DNA of 64,000 bases from a virus: positions 1 to 64,000 of IMG/VR virus record IMGVR_UViG_3300021962_000055. One strand, given 5' to 3'. This document shows, piece after piece, positions 29,710-38,089 of the stretch; position 1 is the stretch's first letter; each line of letters opens with the position of its first letter. Position numbers and translations under genes: made by a program. Below the pieces are notes generated by a model. The model was not told the origin of the DNA and did no database searches. It saw only the letters and a list, made by a program, of their open reading frames with translations.

Positions 29710-29994
29710 TCAGCGCACCACGGGCTTGAATGTAATAGCCGATATGACTTCGCCGTTTTCGCCCTTGATATCATCAAATCCGATTACAAACGACAGGTCG
29801 ATACCTCGTGGGGCAACAAATCCTCGGGCAATGGCGCAAGCCTTTGCTGCCTGGTTGACAGCGCTTGCTCCGATGGCCCTCATCCTTGGTGCTTGCCCAG
29901 CAACAACAGCTCGGGCAACGATAGAGGCGACACTCTGTGGGTTACTGGTTCCTGAAACCTTTACGACTTCATCAACCTGTTGATCTTGTGACAT
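29710..29994 (-). CDS. SpoVS/Alba-like protein
   Basis: A 94-residue protein. VVKVSGTSNPQSVASIVARA, then RAIGASAVNQAAKACAIARG and FVAPRGIDLSFVIGF closely match the SpoVS family, whose Alba-like fold binds nucleic acids. SpoVS is known from sporulation and from Thermus-like genomes; a phage copy is uncommon. It may bind DNA or RNA, or act on host regulation. The gene lies alone between two larger operons. Confidence 0.8.
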   Translation of the reverse strand: MSQDQQVDEVVKVSGTSNPQSVASIVARAVVAGQAPRMRAIGASAVNQAAKACAIARGFVAPRGIDLSFVIGFDDIKGENGEVISAITFKPVVR

Positions 29995-30035
29995 AATGTA
30001 CTCCGTATAAAACAGTCGGTAATGACTGCTCTATA

Positions 30036-30398
30036 CTATGAGTACCCAGCTTCCTTCAATAGTTCAACCAAGTCACTCAAGCGCATCACAGCGTATGAAT
30101 CACCCAGGGCTTTTTCGCCTTTACCAGGGCGTTTAACAACGAGTGCAGGTACTGCCCCACCTAGGTTCTCGGCCTGCTCGACGGTGTCGTTCAACCACTG
30201 GCTAAGTGAGAATGACTTCTGATTCTTACATTGTACAGTTACCTGTCGGTTAACCTGGTTACGGATACCGTTGATATCTCCTGTGTCTCCCCCGCCCTTT
30301 AGCACAGTACGGTGGGCAACTGGAAATCCGTTATCGTTCAAATACTGCCTTACCAGGGTTTCAAACGAGGTTCCTTTTTGCTTAGCCCTATTCGCCAT
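30036..30398 (-). CDS. Holliday-junction-resolvase-like nuclease
   Basis: A 120-residue PD-(D/E)XK-type nuclease similar to Hjc. KGTSFETLVRQYL, then GGGDTGDINGI and VQCKNQKS supply the expected Glu, Asp and Lys residues, and a C-terminal helix follows. The likely role is resolution or processing of branched DNA during replication, next to RecA and the other recombination genes. It is the downstream end of the replication operon and overlaps its upstream neighbour by 11 nt. Confidence 0.7.
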   Translation of the reverse strand: MANRAKQKGTSFETLVRQYLNDNGFPVAHRTVLKGGGDTGDINGIRNQVNRQVTVQCKNQKSFSLSQWLNDTVEQAENLGGAVPALVVKRPGKGEKALGDSYAVMRLSDLVELLKEAGYS

Positions 30399-30663
30399 GG
30401 TACGGCCCTATGTACTCTTCCCAGATTATCTGGGGCTTTTCACCACACTGTTTACAACTTCCACCTTGCCCGGGTGGTACAGCTGGCCAATCCCTACAGC
30501 ATCTGGCGATAATAAGACCCTCAAAAGCAAAGTAGCTGTCGACAACATTGCGCCAGTGGTCACGGTCGGCTCGCATTTTGTCAAACATCTCCTTTAGGGC
30601 GTGGAAATCATCTTCGCATTCTTGAAGTTCGGCTCGTAGACGGGCAACTAGATCGTCAGTCAC
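30388..30663 (-). CDS. Hypothetical protein, 91 aa
   Basis: A 91-residue protein with a probable N-terminal coiled coil and a C-terminal Cys group (CCRDW, then CKQCG), suggesting a metal site. GTG 30663 is chosen as it overlaps the previous stop; an upstream start at 30696 is possible. No family is recognised. Confidence 0.5.
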   Translation of the reverse strand: MTDDLVARLRAELQECEDDFHALKEMFDKMRADRDHWRNVVDSYFAFEGLIIARCCRDWPAVPPGQGGSCKQCGEKPQIIWEEYIGPYHGE

Positions 30664-30823
30664 GATTAAGTTTCTCGGTGATCTTGCGGAGCTCACTCAA
30701 GATGTCCTGTAAGGTGTGGTTGATCTTATTGAGTGGTTCAGTGGTATACCGATAGGTATCTTGTTGTCGGCGGTACCGTTCGTTGGCTTCACGTGCTGCT
30801 TGGTGTCCATAGGGGTCTGACAT
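30656..30823 (-). CDS. Small helical protein, 55 aa
   Basis: A 55-residue charged helical protein (MSDPYGHQAAREA). ATG 30823 follows GGAGC near the end of the previous gene; a longer form from 30862 is less likely. No function can be assigned. Confidence 0.5.
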   Translation of the reverse strand: MSDPYGHQAAREANERYRRQQDTYRYTTEPLNKINHTLQDILSELRKITEKLNRD

Positions 30824-30824
30824 G

Positions 30825-31325
30825 TCATGCTCCAAATCTAGATGTACGTTGGTCTTTCCCATGCAAGCCGATCCTGCGGCTTAGCTCTCGTGAGAGTAGT
30901 TGGGCTCCTCGTTCGCAACCTTCGAACATGGCTTCCATCAACTTTCGGTACGCCCTGGCTACTTGGTACTTTTCTTGCTGGGCTACAACGTTAATATCTA
31001 CGTCGCGTCTGGCTTTGGCGATGGTTACTCGGTCACCCTTGGCGTCTGCACCCCACTGAGATATGAGTACTCGAGCCTCGACAACCCTACAGTTGTTTGC
31101 CTCTTTGTCTTCGTCAATCTCAGCCTTCACAAGCTGGCCTTTAAGATATGACACCCAAGACATGAACTGTGTATACAAATCCATGAGGTCACTGTCGTCC
31201 ATATCGTCAAGGTGTACTGGCAGCGACGGTGGTTCATCACCTGGTCGCTGTGGAAGTGAAAACTTTGAGTTAAAACGTTCCATGGCCGGGTGCTCCGGCG
31301 GTTCTTGAGAAAGCACTCTCACCAT
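30825..31325 (-). CDS. Conserved actinophage protein, 166 aa
   Basis: A 166-residue helical protein with an Asp/Glu-rich stretch (LDDMDDSDLMDLY) then FMSWVSYLKGQLVKAE and a long amphipathic helix. Proteins of this layout occur beside recombination genes in actinophages, but the function is unknown to me. ATG 31325 overlaps the preceding stop by one base. Confidence 0.55.
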   Translation of the reverse strand: MVRVLSQEPPEHPAMERFNSKFSLPQRPGDEPPSLPVHLDDMDDSDLMDLYTQFMSWVSYLKGQLVKAEIDEDKEANNCRVVEARVLISQWGADAKGDRVTIAKARRDVDINVVAQQEKYQVARAYRKLMEAMFEGCERGAQLLSRELSRRIGLHGKDQRTSRFGA

Positions 31326-32191
31326 CACCAACACACCTTTTTGTAGGGGCAGTACGTGCAGCCTTTGCATTTTGAGTCTGTAGCCCACGACGGACGTTCT
31401 GGAGTTGTCCCCTCGTCTAGGTGGGCAATAACAGTCTTGCAGTTTTCCAACAATGGGGCAACTATCTCTTCGTTGTACTTTACAGAAAACTCTTTAATTT
31501 CTTGCGTCGGTTTCCACTCATAGATGAACACCATCTCATGCACCCCAGTGCAGTACATATACAAGTTACCTTGTCGAAGATGTGAGGCAAATGGTGTCTT
31601 AATGTTTTTCCATACCTCGTCAATGGTGATTTGACCCTTTTGGTAATCGGCGTGCAGTGAGGGCTTCTCAAAACGAACAGTGCCGATACCAACACTCTTA
31701 ATTTCGATTAACGCTTGCCCCTGGGAGTCTTTAATTTCCCCATCAGCATGCCCGAGGATCCTGTGGTCATCATCTTGAATAGGTACCTCGTTATACCTAA
31801 TGCTAGTAGAACCGCAGCTGACACAGGAATTAGGAGAAGTTGCAACCCATACCACAGAGCACCTTTTACAGGACCACGCACCATGTAACACCCCAGCTTT
31901 CCAAAGCCATGTTTGCCATTTTTCGTGAATGGCATGGCCTTCCTCAAATACATTTAACCTACTAAATGACATGGAGTCCGGGGCAGCGGAGACACCAGTA
32001 ATCTTGTACACCGCCGCACGTGCACACCAATCCTTTTTAGACAGCTCACTGGGGTGCAGGTGGTCTGTATCCCTGTGCATGTTGCGCTCTTTTTGCATAC
32101 GCATAATCTGCGCTTCAGCCAATGGGATAACCCGCCCCTTGGACTTCATTGCCTTTTTGTAATCCTTGAGATACCAAGGTTGTTCAGTCAT
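31325..32191 (-). CDS. Cas4/RecB-like exonuclease with Cys cluster
   Basis: A 288-residue PD-(D/E)XK nuclease. ILGHADGEI, then ALIEIKSV supply the metal-binding Asp and Glu-x-Lys, and Cys near residue 57 with CKGCTYCPYKKVC at the end fits the Cas4-type [4Fe-4S] cluster. A four-Cys zinc ribbon (CKRC, CVSC) is inserted in the middle. It probably resects DNA ends for the nearby RecA. It overlaps its neighbours by a few bases on both sides. Confidence 0.8.
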   Translation of the reverse strand: MTEQPWYLKDYKKAMKSKGRVIPLAEAQIMRMQKERNMHRDTDHLHPSELSKKDWCARAAVYKITGVSAAPDSMSFSRLNVFEEGHAIHEKWQTWLWKAGVLHGAWSCKRCSVVWVATSPNSCVSCGSTSIRYNEVPIQDDDHRILGHADGEIKDSQGQALIEIKSVGIGTVRFEKPSLHADYQKGQITIDEVWKNIKTPFASHLRQGNLYMYCTGVHEMVFIYEWKPTQEIKEFSVKYNEEIVAPLLENCKTVIAHLDEGTTPERPSWATDSKCKGCTYCPYKKVCW

Positions 32192-32529
32192 TGCGCACCG
32201 ATGATTTCTTGAAAGTCATCTTCATTAAGGATTACGTAATGCCTACCACCAAGGTCAAACTGTAGTACCGCCAATCGATCCTCCAAGATCGCCCTTTGAG
32301 TCAGCTCTTGCAGTTCCTTAGCCTTGATTGAATAAGACTTTTCATTATTCGTTAGTTTGTTTTCGATTAGTAGTTCATGGGTACGCACATCGTTTTTACG
32401 CAACCACCCTGATCCAGAACCAGCATTTCTGCTTCCCCTGTAGATCTTTGCAGATCTGTTCTCTTGCCTCTTTGAGGCTTTCATTATTTCTCGTTGCTGG
32501 TCTGCCCGGTCTTCGCGCCCAAAAATCAC
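32188..32529 (-). CDS. PD-(D/E)XK-like nuclease, 113 aa
   Basis: A 113-residue protein. GSGWLRKNDVRTHELLIENKLT carries Asp, Glu and Lys in the order of PD-(D/E)XK nucleases. Small proteins of this kind often act as resolvases or endonucleases in phage recombination operons. It overlaps the RecA gene by 4 nt and the Cas4-like gene by 4 nt. Confidence 0.6.
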   Translation of the reverse strand: MIFGREDRADQQREIMKASKRQENRSAKIYRGSRNAGSGSGWLRKNDVRTHELLIENKLTNNEKSYSIKAKELQELTQRAILEDRLAVLQFDLGGRHYVILNEDDFQEIIGAQ

Positions 32530-33542
32530 AGGAACTTCTCCAGTGCCTTTTGCTTTAGGTCTGCTTGAAGGTCGAGGTCTTCACGAACACCGGTAAGTAA
32601 TGCATCTTTACCTTGCCACTTTTGACCACCGTAGTTGTAGTACGCACCAGTACGAGTAATGATCTCCGTAGCGATACAGATATTTACAACGTCTTTGATA
32701 ACGTCAAACTCACCTAAACCAAACCCGTGGGAAGCGGCAAAGTAGAAATCTACTTGCGCTACCTGTTGTGGACGGTATGTCTTGTTCTTCATGGTGCGGC
32801 CACGGATCGTCTGACCTACAGGCTCGTCCTTATCCTTGATCCACTCATCACGCTTAACTTCGACGCGGACAAAGTAATGAAAGTTCTTTGCCTTACCACC
32901 TGGTGTGGTGCGGGGGTCACCATACATAACACCAATCTTTTCCCGCCACTGGTTGATGATCAAGCCAGTGCACCCACGGTCTTCATTGATGAGTGAACGT
33001 TTTTGTGCTTTGCTGCTCTTGCGAAAGAACTTGCCGGTAAGACGGGCACCGAGTCCTACGGAGAACTCTTCCATCATCTTTTCTGCCTCGTCACCTGGGA
33101 CAAGGGCAGGAAGGGAATCGAGGACAATGCAGTCAACGGCGCGGTTTTCCATAGCCCTGATGATCAGGTCGTAGGCATGCTCCATGACGTTGGTCTCTAC
33201 CACCCAAAGACGTTCAAGGTCAACACCAATAGCCTTGGCGTAGTCAGGAACAAATTCTTCAGCAGCTACCCACATGGCAATCCAATCTGGGTCTGCGGCC
33301 TGGTTGGCAGCGATGGTCTTGTAGGCCAGGGCTGTCTTGCCGGATGATTCGTCACCAATGATCTCTGACCACTGGTTCATTGGCCAGCCGCCTCCGAGCA
33401 TCAAGTCAAAGGCAAGAATACCCGTGGTAATCCTAGGAACTTCTTCCTTTACTCGGTTACCTTGTACGATGATGTCCTCACCGTACTTCTTGTTGATGGA
33501 CGCAACAATGGACTCAAGAGTCTCACGCTGTTCGCTTTTCAA
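32526..33542 (-). CDS. recA: RecA-like recombinase
   Basis: A 338-residue RecA/UvsX-type recombinase. Walker A GDESSGKT is at residues 63-70, VDCIVLDSLPAL is the Walker B region and GLIINQWREK matches the family core. It forms filaments on ssDNA for homologous recombination and recombination-dependent replication. The size is close to bacterial RecA, with a shorter C-terminal part. It sits between the small nucleases and the polymerase side of the operon. Confidence 0.9.
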   Translation of the reverse strand: MKSEQRETLESIVASINKKYGEDIIVQGNRVKEEVPRITTGILAFDLMLGGGWPMNQWSEIIGDESSGKTALAYKTIAANQAADPDWIAMWVAAEEFVPDYAKAIGVDLERLWVVETNVMEHAYDLIIRAMENRAVDCIVLDSLPALVPGDEAEKMMEEFSVGLGARLTGKFFRKSSKAQKRSLINEDRGCTGLIINQWREKIGVMYGDPRTTPGGKAKNFHYFVRVEVKRDEWIKDKDEPVGQTIRGRTMKNKTYRPQQVAQVDFYFAASHGFGLGEFDVIKDVVNICIATEIITRTGAYYNYGGQKWQGKDALLTGVREDLDLQADLKQKALEKFL

Positions 33543-33555
33543 ATTGTGCTCCTAG

Positions 33556-33963
33556 TTAGACAGCCCAAGAGGACTGTGACCCTTGATCATACAGGCCATT
33601 CCACCCACATTCAAAGCATCGTGGGGCTGGTGAGTTTCCACCCACCATGGTGTTTCCACCTTTTGCAGTTCGCACGAATACATGTTGACTACCGCATTCC
33701 GGGCAGGTCATGTCGCCCTGTTTACGTGCAGCCTCTCCACCCTTCCATAGTCGAATTGCTTCTCCCATGGTTACGTTTTCTGTGGGAGCCCTTGACTCAT
33801 CAAGAACTCGTTGGTTACCAGCATTAGGTTGATGTTGAACCGGAGCCATGGGAACCTGGATACCAACCCTCATTGGAGGGCTAGTCGGAGGAACTGACGT
33901 TTCAGTTCTAGGTAGCTGGCGTGGTGTGGAACCGGAAAGTCGCTGGGACCACCAATCACTCAT
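33556..33963 (-). CDS. Zinc-ribbon protein, 135 aa
   Basis: A 135-residue protein with a Pro-rich N-terminal half and a C-terminal zinc ribbon (CPECGSQHVF and CFECGWNG). ATG 33963 overlaps the previous stop. It may bind nucleic acids or act in a protein complex; the position beside recA favours a role in replication or recombination. Confidence 0.55.
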   Translation of the reverse strand: MSDWWSQRLSGSTPRQLPRTETSVPPTSPPMRVGIQVPMAPVQHQPNAGNQRVLDESRAPTENVTMGEAIRLWKGGEAARKQGDMTCPECGSQHVFVRTAKGGNTMVGGNSPAPRCFECGWNGLYDQGSQSSWAV

Positions 33964-34402
33964 CCTCTTCATCCTCTTCGTCGTCGTACTCTTCGTCTTC
34001 GTCTATGATAAACGTAAACAAATTAAATATTGCCGAGGCATTTACACTACCAACCCTATCGGCAACAGGGATGTCAGGCAATATCAATTGCTCGTTATCT
34101 ACTAGATGAGAAACTAGGGCCATGCCAAAAGACTGGATAACGTTCTTTGTGTTCTCTAGATCCTCTTCATCAAGGTCATTATGTACCTTGACAACTTCCA
34201 TCATCCATTCGGTGCAGTTTTGTACGGTCTCAAAAATGCCTAGGCCTGTAAGAACAACCCACTTGCTGATGATGTCCATGATCTCGCTCTCCTGTACTTC
34301 AGGAGAAGGTACGGAGAACCCAGCCGAAGACGCAATCTTCTGCCCTTCCATTATGGACAGGGACAGATAAAAGTTTCTTTTATCGACTGGTGTTGTAGAC
34401 AT
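33956..34402 (-). CDS. Hypothetical protein with acidic tail, 148 aa
   Basis: A 148-residue helical protein ending in a very acidic tail of Asp and Glu. Not recognised. The tail resembles C-termini that bind ssDNA-binding or replication proteins, but this is only a suggestion. It shares one base with the polymerase gene stop. Confidence 0.55.
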   Translation of the reverse strand: MSTTPVDKRNFYLSLSIMEGQKIASSAGFSVPSPEVQESEIMDIISKWVVLTGLGIFETVQNCTEWMMEVVKVHNDLDEEDLENTKNVIQSFGMALVSHLVDNEQLILPDIPVADRVGSVNASAIFNLFTFIIDEDEEYDDEEDEEDE

Positions 34403-36492
34403 TACTTACCTTTGGCCTCTGCCCAGCTAATAGCGGAATGGCAGGAAACCTTTAACGGAATCCCGTTGTATGTTACACCATCTCCCATGGAGGACACCAG
34501 CTTGTCAAGTAACCTGTCTACCTGGTCTTTTTCTACCAGTACAACTAGTTCGTCGTGTACCTGTACCAGGATGTTGGCACCCAGTGGGGTTAGGTCGTTA
34601 TACACATCGACCATGGCTTTCTTACAAATGTCGGCAGCTGACCCCTGTACAACTGCGTTAACTGCCTGACGCTCTGCCCTAGACCTTAAGGCGGGGTCAG
34701 TGGAAACTAGATCGGATAAATGCCTGCGGCGACCAGACAGGGTCTGCACATAACCTTTGGCTCTTCCCTCTGCGATCACAGACTGCTTCCACTTGGTGAT
34801 CCCAGAAAACTGCTTGTAGTACTGGTCGATGACATGGCGGGCATGCTCTTCATCGATACCCGTGGTGCGAGCAAGTTTCTGCGGGCCACCGCCATAGGCC
34901 GTCAAGAAGTTGACGCCCTTACCAAGCTGTCGCTCTTCTGAGGTTACTTCGGTAACCGGCTTACCAAGCACCAAGGCGGCAGCACCAGAGTGAATGTCGG
35001 CCCCGGTCAGGAAGAACTCACTCATCTTCTTGTCTCCGGAGAACATGCACATTACACGGAGCTCGATCTGGTCATAGTCGGCAACCAGCAGCTCATACCC
35101 CTCAGGGGCAACGAATAGTCCTCTAACGCTACTGTCACGTGGGATGTTCTGCAGGTTGGGGTTGCTGGACGACAGGCGTCCAGTGGCGGTCCTGTGCAGG
35201 TGAAACGACGGGTGCAGTCGGCTCTTGTTTAGCTTCGGGAGCAACCCATCAACGTAAGTTGATACCAGCTTTTTGGTTTCAGCCCACTCCAAAAGCATCG
35301 GGACAACTGGGTGCTTAGTCTCTAACTTACGAAGTGACTCTTCGTCAACTGATGCGCTTCCACCAGGGGTGGTCTTTACTGGCTTAAGCCCTAGCCCACC
35401 CTCTCGCTTTTTGTTGAACAGCAGCTGTTGTTTATGCTTTGAACTGTCAGGGTTAAACCCCGGTGGGGCGTAATCCATCATTGAAACCAGAAGGTCGTTC
35501 AGGCGGTTCTCCAACTGTTTGCCAAGCACAGTCATAGACCTCTGGTTGACTGGAATACCGTTGTCCTCCATCTCCATGAGGACGCGAAGAACTTCCATGT
35601 CTTGACGAAGGGAATTGAGAAGTTCTGGTACAGCTACAACCTTGCGGTACAGCGACTTGTACAAATTCCACGTCCAGCGAACATCTAGGTGTACGTACCG
35701 TAGAGCCTGTGTAAATGACGTCTCACTAATGATCGCTCCAAGCTTTCCATCTTTGTGGTACGCCTTAAACGATTCAAAGTTGTGGGAGATCAGGTGATCC
35801 AAACTGTACTCAGACAGGTTCTCATTAAGCACATGCTGTAGGAGCATGGTATCCAAGTAGGGGCCCGGGGGAAGGCTTCCACCAAAGTATTTACGTATGG
35901 ACCTGGCATCAAACTTTACGTTGTGCCCAATCTTAACAATGTCGCTAAAGAAGATTGGGCGTAGGGCCTCAAATACTTGTGATGGTGAGAGCTGTGGGGG
36001 AGGGGGGCTGTATACGGCTGGTTTGTAATACTTGGCTTTGGCCATGGACTCTTTACCACTCTTCAAAAGAGCTCGGTATCCAGGTGGTGGAACAGTTGAC
36101 CCATCACCACGTTCGGCAGGTTCAATGATGCTTCCATTGGGGTGACCCATTGGAATAGCCCACGAATGTCCCTGGGTAGCAATCCCAATCCAAAATACGT
36201 TGTTACGGATTGGGTCTAGCGCCAGGGTGTTGCGCCACCTGTTGGTAATGATGTCTTTGGCGCGATTGACAATATCAACATTTGTGGTCTTAAGAGTGGC
36301 GACGTGGTCTTTCCACTCCTTTTCAATCCACTGCTGTACATCTGGGTGCCGCTCTACAGCACCCATCGTCTCAACGTCGAAAGCGAATGCTCCGACGTTT
36401 TTTACAACCTCAACGATCTCGTTAAGTTGCTCCACTGTAGTAACGAAGTGGGGGGCATTGCTGCCCCCCACTCGTGCCGTGATATTGCTCAC
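34402..36492 (-). CDS. polA: DNA polymerase I (family A) with 3'-5' exonuclease
   Basis: A 696-residue family A DNA polymerase. The N-terminal 3'-5' exonuclease domain has AFDVETMG and HNVKFDA, and the polymerase domain has motif A DYDQIELR, motif B GKGVNFLTAYGG and motif C VHDEL. No 5' nuclease domain is present. The O-helix residue equivalent to Phe762 of E. coli is Phe. It is the probable replicative polymerase of the phage and lies in an operon with primase and helicase. Confidence 0.93.
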   Translation of the reverse strand: MSNITARVGGSNAPHFVTTVEQLNEIVEVVKNVGAFAFDVETMGAVERHPDVQQWIEKEWKDHVATLKTTNVDIVNRAKDIITNRWRNTLALDPIRNNVFWIGIATQGHSWAIPMGHPNGSIIEPAERGDGSTVPPPGYRALLKSGKESMAKAKYYKPAVYSPPPPQLSPSQVFEALRPIFFSDIVKIGHNVKFDARSIRKYFGGSLPPGPYLDTMLLQHVLNENLSEYSLDHLISHNFESFKAYHKDGKLGAIISETSFTQALRYVHLDVRWTWNLYKSLYRKVVAVPELLNSLRQDMEVLRVLMEMEDNGIPVNQRSMTVLGKQLENRLNDLLVSMMDYAPPGFNPDSSKHKQQLLFNKKREGGLGLKPVKTTPGGSASVDEESLRKLETKHPVVPMLLEWAETKKLVSTYVDGLLPKLNKSRLHPSFHLHRTATGRLSSSNPNLQNIPRDSSVRGLFVAPEGYELLVADYDQIELRVMCMFSGDKKMSEFFLTGADIHSGAAALVLGKPVTEVTSEERQLGKGVNFLTAYGGGPQKLARTTGIDEEHARHVIDQYYKQFSGITKWKQSVIAEGRAKGYVQTLSGRRRHLSDLVSTDPALRSRAERQAVNAVVQGSAADICKKAMVDVYNDLTPLGANILVQVHDELVVLVEKDQVDRLLDKLVSSMGDGVTYNGIPLKVSCHSAISWAEAKGK

Positions 36493-36497
36493 GGATA

Positions 36498-37211
36498 TCA
36501 GTCGTCCAGATCTTCAAGAGCAATCTGCTGGAGATCCTTACGTGCAGGGATCTGAATGATATCCGGAGTGTAAGCCTTGCCCTTGAAAGAGCGGATGTCT
36601 TCCGGGGTAAGCGGCTCAATGTTCCACTCTTCCAGGTCCCGCTCCTTGACCAACTGATGGTTGGTGGCAGAAGTGGCACCCTTGCCGGAACGGCTTACCG
36701 CCCAGAAGTGCTTGGAGAGAGGTCCCTGACGGGGGTCATTGTGGAAGTTCTTGAGCTGGTCGATGACCCGAGGTCCCACTTCGTAGGACTTGATGGACGG
36801 CTCGCTGTCGGAACTCAGAAGCACCACATTGAATGCAAACCGAGTTGACGGACGGCTACCGGCATCACAAAGCGGACAACCCTTTGGGTCGATGTCCGCA
36901 ATGCAGGTAAACGACTTCTGACCCGAACGCTCAACCCAGTGTTGGCGGTATGAAGCGTAGGGCTCATCCTCCAAGAACTTGATGATGATGGGGTCTTCCA
37001 TCACGCGAAGACGCTGAGCGTACGGTGAGTCGGCATTCTTGACCGAGTCCGCTGCACCCCAACCACGACGGATTACCCGTGATGCGGCAGCGGGGCGCTC
37101 TTCAGCTTCTTCCTTTTCTTCGTCTTCCACGACGAGCTTCAATCCCTTGGTTGAACGCACCGGGGCGTCTTCCATGATTTCCTGCTCGTCATCATCTTCA
37201 TATCTGCTCAT
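36498..37211 (-). CDS. ssDNA-binding-like protein with zinc motif
   Basis: A 237-residue protein with an acidic N-terminus (DDDEQEIMED), a central HWVERSGQKSFTC and CPLCDAG segment that suggests a zinc-containing OB-like fold, and an acidic C-terminus ending LEDLDD. This is the layout of phage gp32-like ssDNA-binding proteins, whose acidic tail recruits partners. It lies beside polA. No direct proof of binding is visible. Confidence 0.6.
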   Translation of the reverse strand: MSRYEDDDEQEIMEDAPVRSTKGLKLVVEDEEKEEAEERPAAASRVIRRGWGAADSVKNADSPYAQRLRVMEDPIIIKFLEDEPYASYRQHWVERSGQKSFTCIADIDPKGCPLCDAGSRPSTRFAFNVVLLSSDSEPSIKSYEVGPRVIDQLKNFHNDPRQGPLSKHFWAVSRSGKGATSATNHQLVKERDLEEWNIEPLTPEDIRSFKGKAYTPDIIQIPARKDLQQIALEDLDD

Positions 37212-37221
37212 TGTTTGTTCC

Positions 37222-37656
37222 TTAATCGTTGGGCCATTGGTTTTTGATGTGCTGTCTGAATCCGTCCCAGTTGGCCTTGGCTGGGTCGTCTATCTCAAAC
37301 CGCGACAGCGCGGTAAGTAGGAACTCTACTTGCTCTAGCGAGTAAAGCCTACGTCCTTTCAAAGCTTTTCCAGGAATTTGTTCCGCCTTGGGGGCAGGTG
37401 TCCTGTACTTTGCCTTGGGGAGCCACCCTTTGGACTCCCACATCCTGATTGTAACCGGTTTTCTATTGAGGGCTTTGGCTAACTCGCCTACGGTAAAGAA
37501 CTGCCGTTCAACCCCGTTGACCCTCATTATTTTGGACTTAGCTCCGTTCAGCCGGTCCTCGGCTAGTGGATCCTTGGTTGTCACCTTCCTGTTTTTGGGA
37601 GGCGTCCTTCCCGGAAAATCAGGAAGGCTGTTGAACATGTCCAGCGGATCTCGCAT
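37222..37656 (-). CDS. MerR-like HTH protein
   Basis: A 144-residue protein. FFTVGELAKALNRKPVTIRMW, then GWLPKA and a C-terminal helix (YSLEQVEFLL) fits a MerR-type winged HTH. It is probably a regulator or replication-linked DNA-binding protein. The N-terminal 50 residues are basic and disordered. It lies 10 nt upstream of the ssDNA-binding-like gene. Confidence 0.65.
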   Translation of the reverse strand: MRDPLDMFNSLPDFPGRTPPKNRKVTTKDPLAEDRLNGAKSKIMRVNGVERQFFTVGELAKALNRKPVTIRMWESKGWLPKAKYRTPAPKAEQIPGKALKGRRLYSLEQVEFLLTALSRFEIDDPAKANWDGFRQHIKNQWPND

Positions 37657-37668
37657 CGGTGCTCCTGA

Positions 37669-38088
37669 TCACTCGTCGTCGTAGCTTTTTTGGTCTACTA
37701 CTTTGAAAGCCCACGATTCCTTTTCGACGTAAAAACTGGCCAGAGTGTCTTGGTGCTCTTGATGGTCCCAGCAGTACGTCAATACGGCGTTCTCGGTGAT
37801 GGTCACGATGGTCTCTTGAACTTCTTCAAGGATACCCAGTTGCTCGGCCCACTCCTCTGCCGCACCCAAGTCAAATGACCTGCTGACCCTACGTTCATGT
37901 TTGACCTGGGTGTTGACCCCAGGTAGCCACTTATGCCCACGGTCGTCTGGAACACCATGCTCAGAGACCATGGCGAGCAGTTCTTTTTTGAGGCTGTCGG
38001 TGCGGGCCGTGGCCTTATCCGAGAACTCCTTGGCTGCTCGGTACTCCTGAACGAGGCGCTCAACCATACCCTTTTCAATCTTTGACAT
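37669..38088 (-). CDS. Conserved replication-operon protein, 139 aa
   Basis: A 139-residue protein with an N-terminal charged coiled-coil-like helix (about residues 8-45) and a C-terminal strand-rich part. Function not recognised. It sits between the SNF2 helicase and the MerR-like gene with a spacing of 1-12 nt, so is almost certainly co-transcribed. Confidence 0.6.
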   Translation of the reverse strand: MSKIEKGMVERLVQEYRAAKEFSDKATARTDSLKKELLAMVSEHGVPDDRGHKWLPGVNTQVKHERRVSRSFDLGAAEEWAEQLGILEEVQETIVTITENAVLTYCWDHQEHQDTLASFYVEKESWAFKVVDQKSYDDE

Positions 38089-38089
38089 C

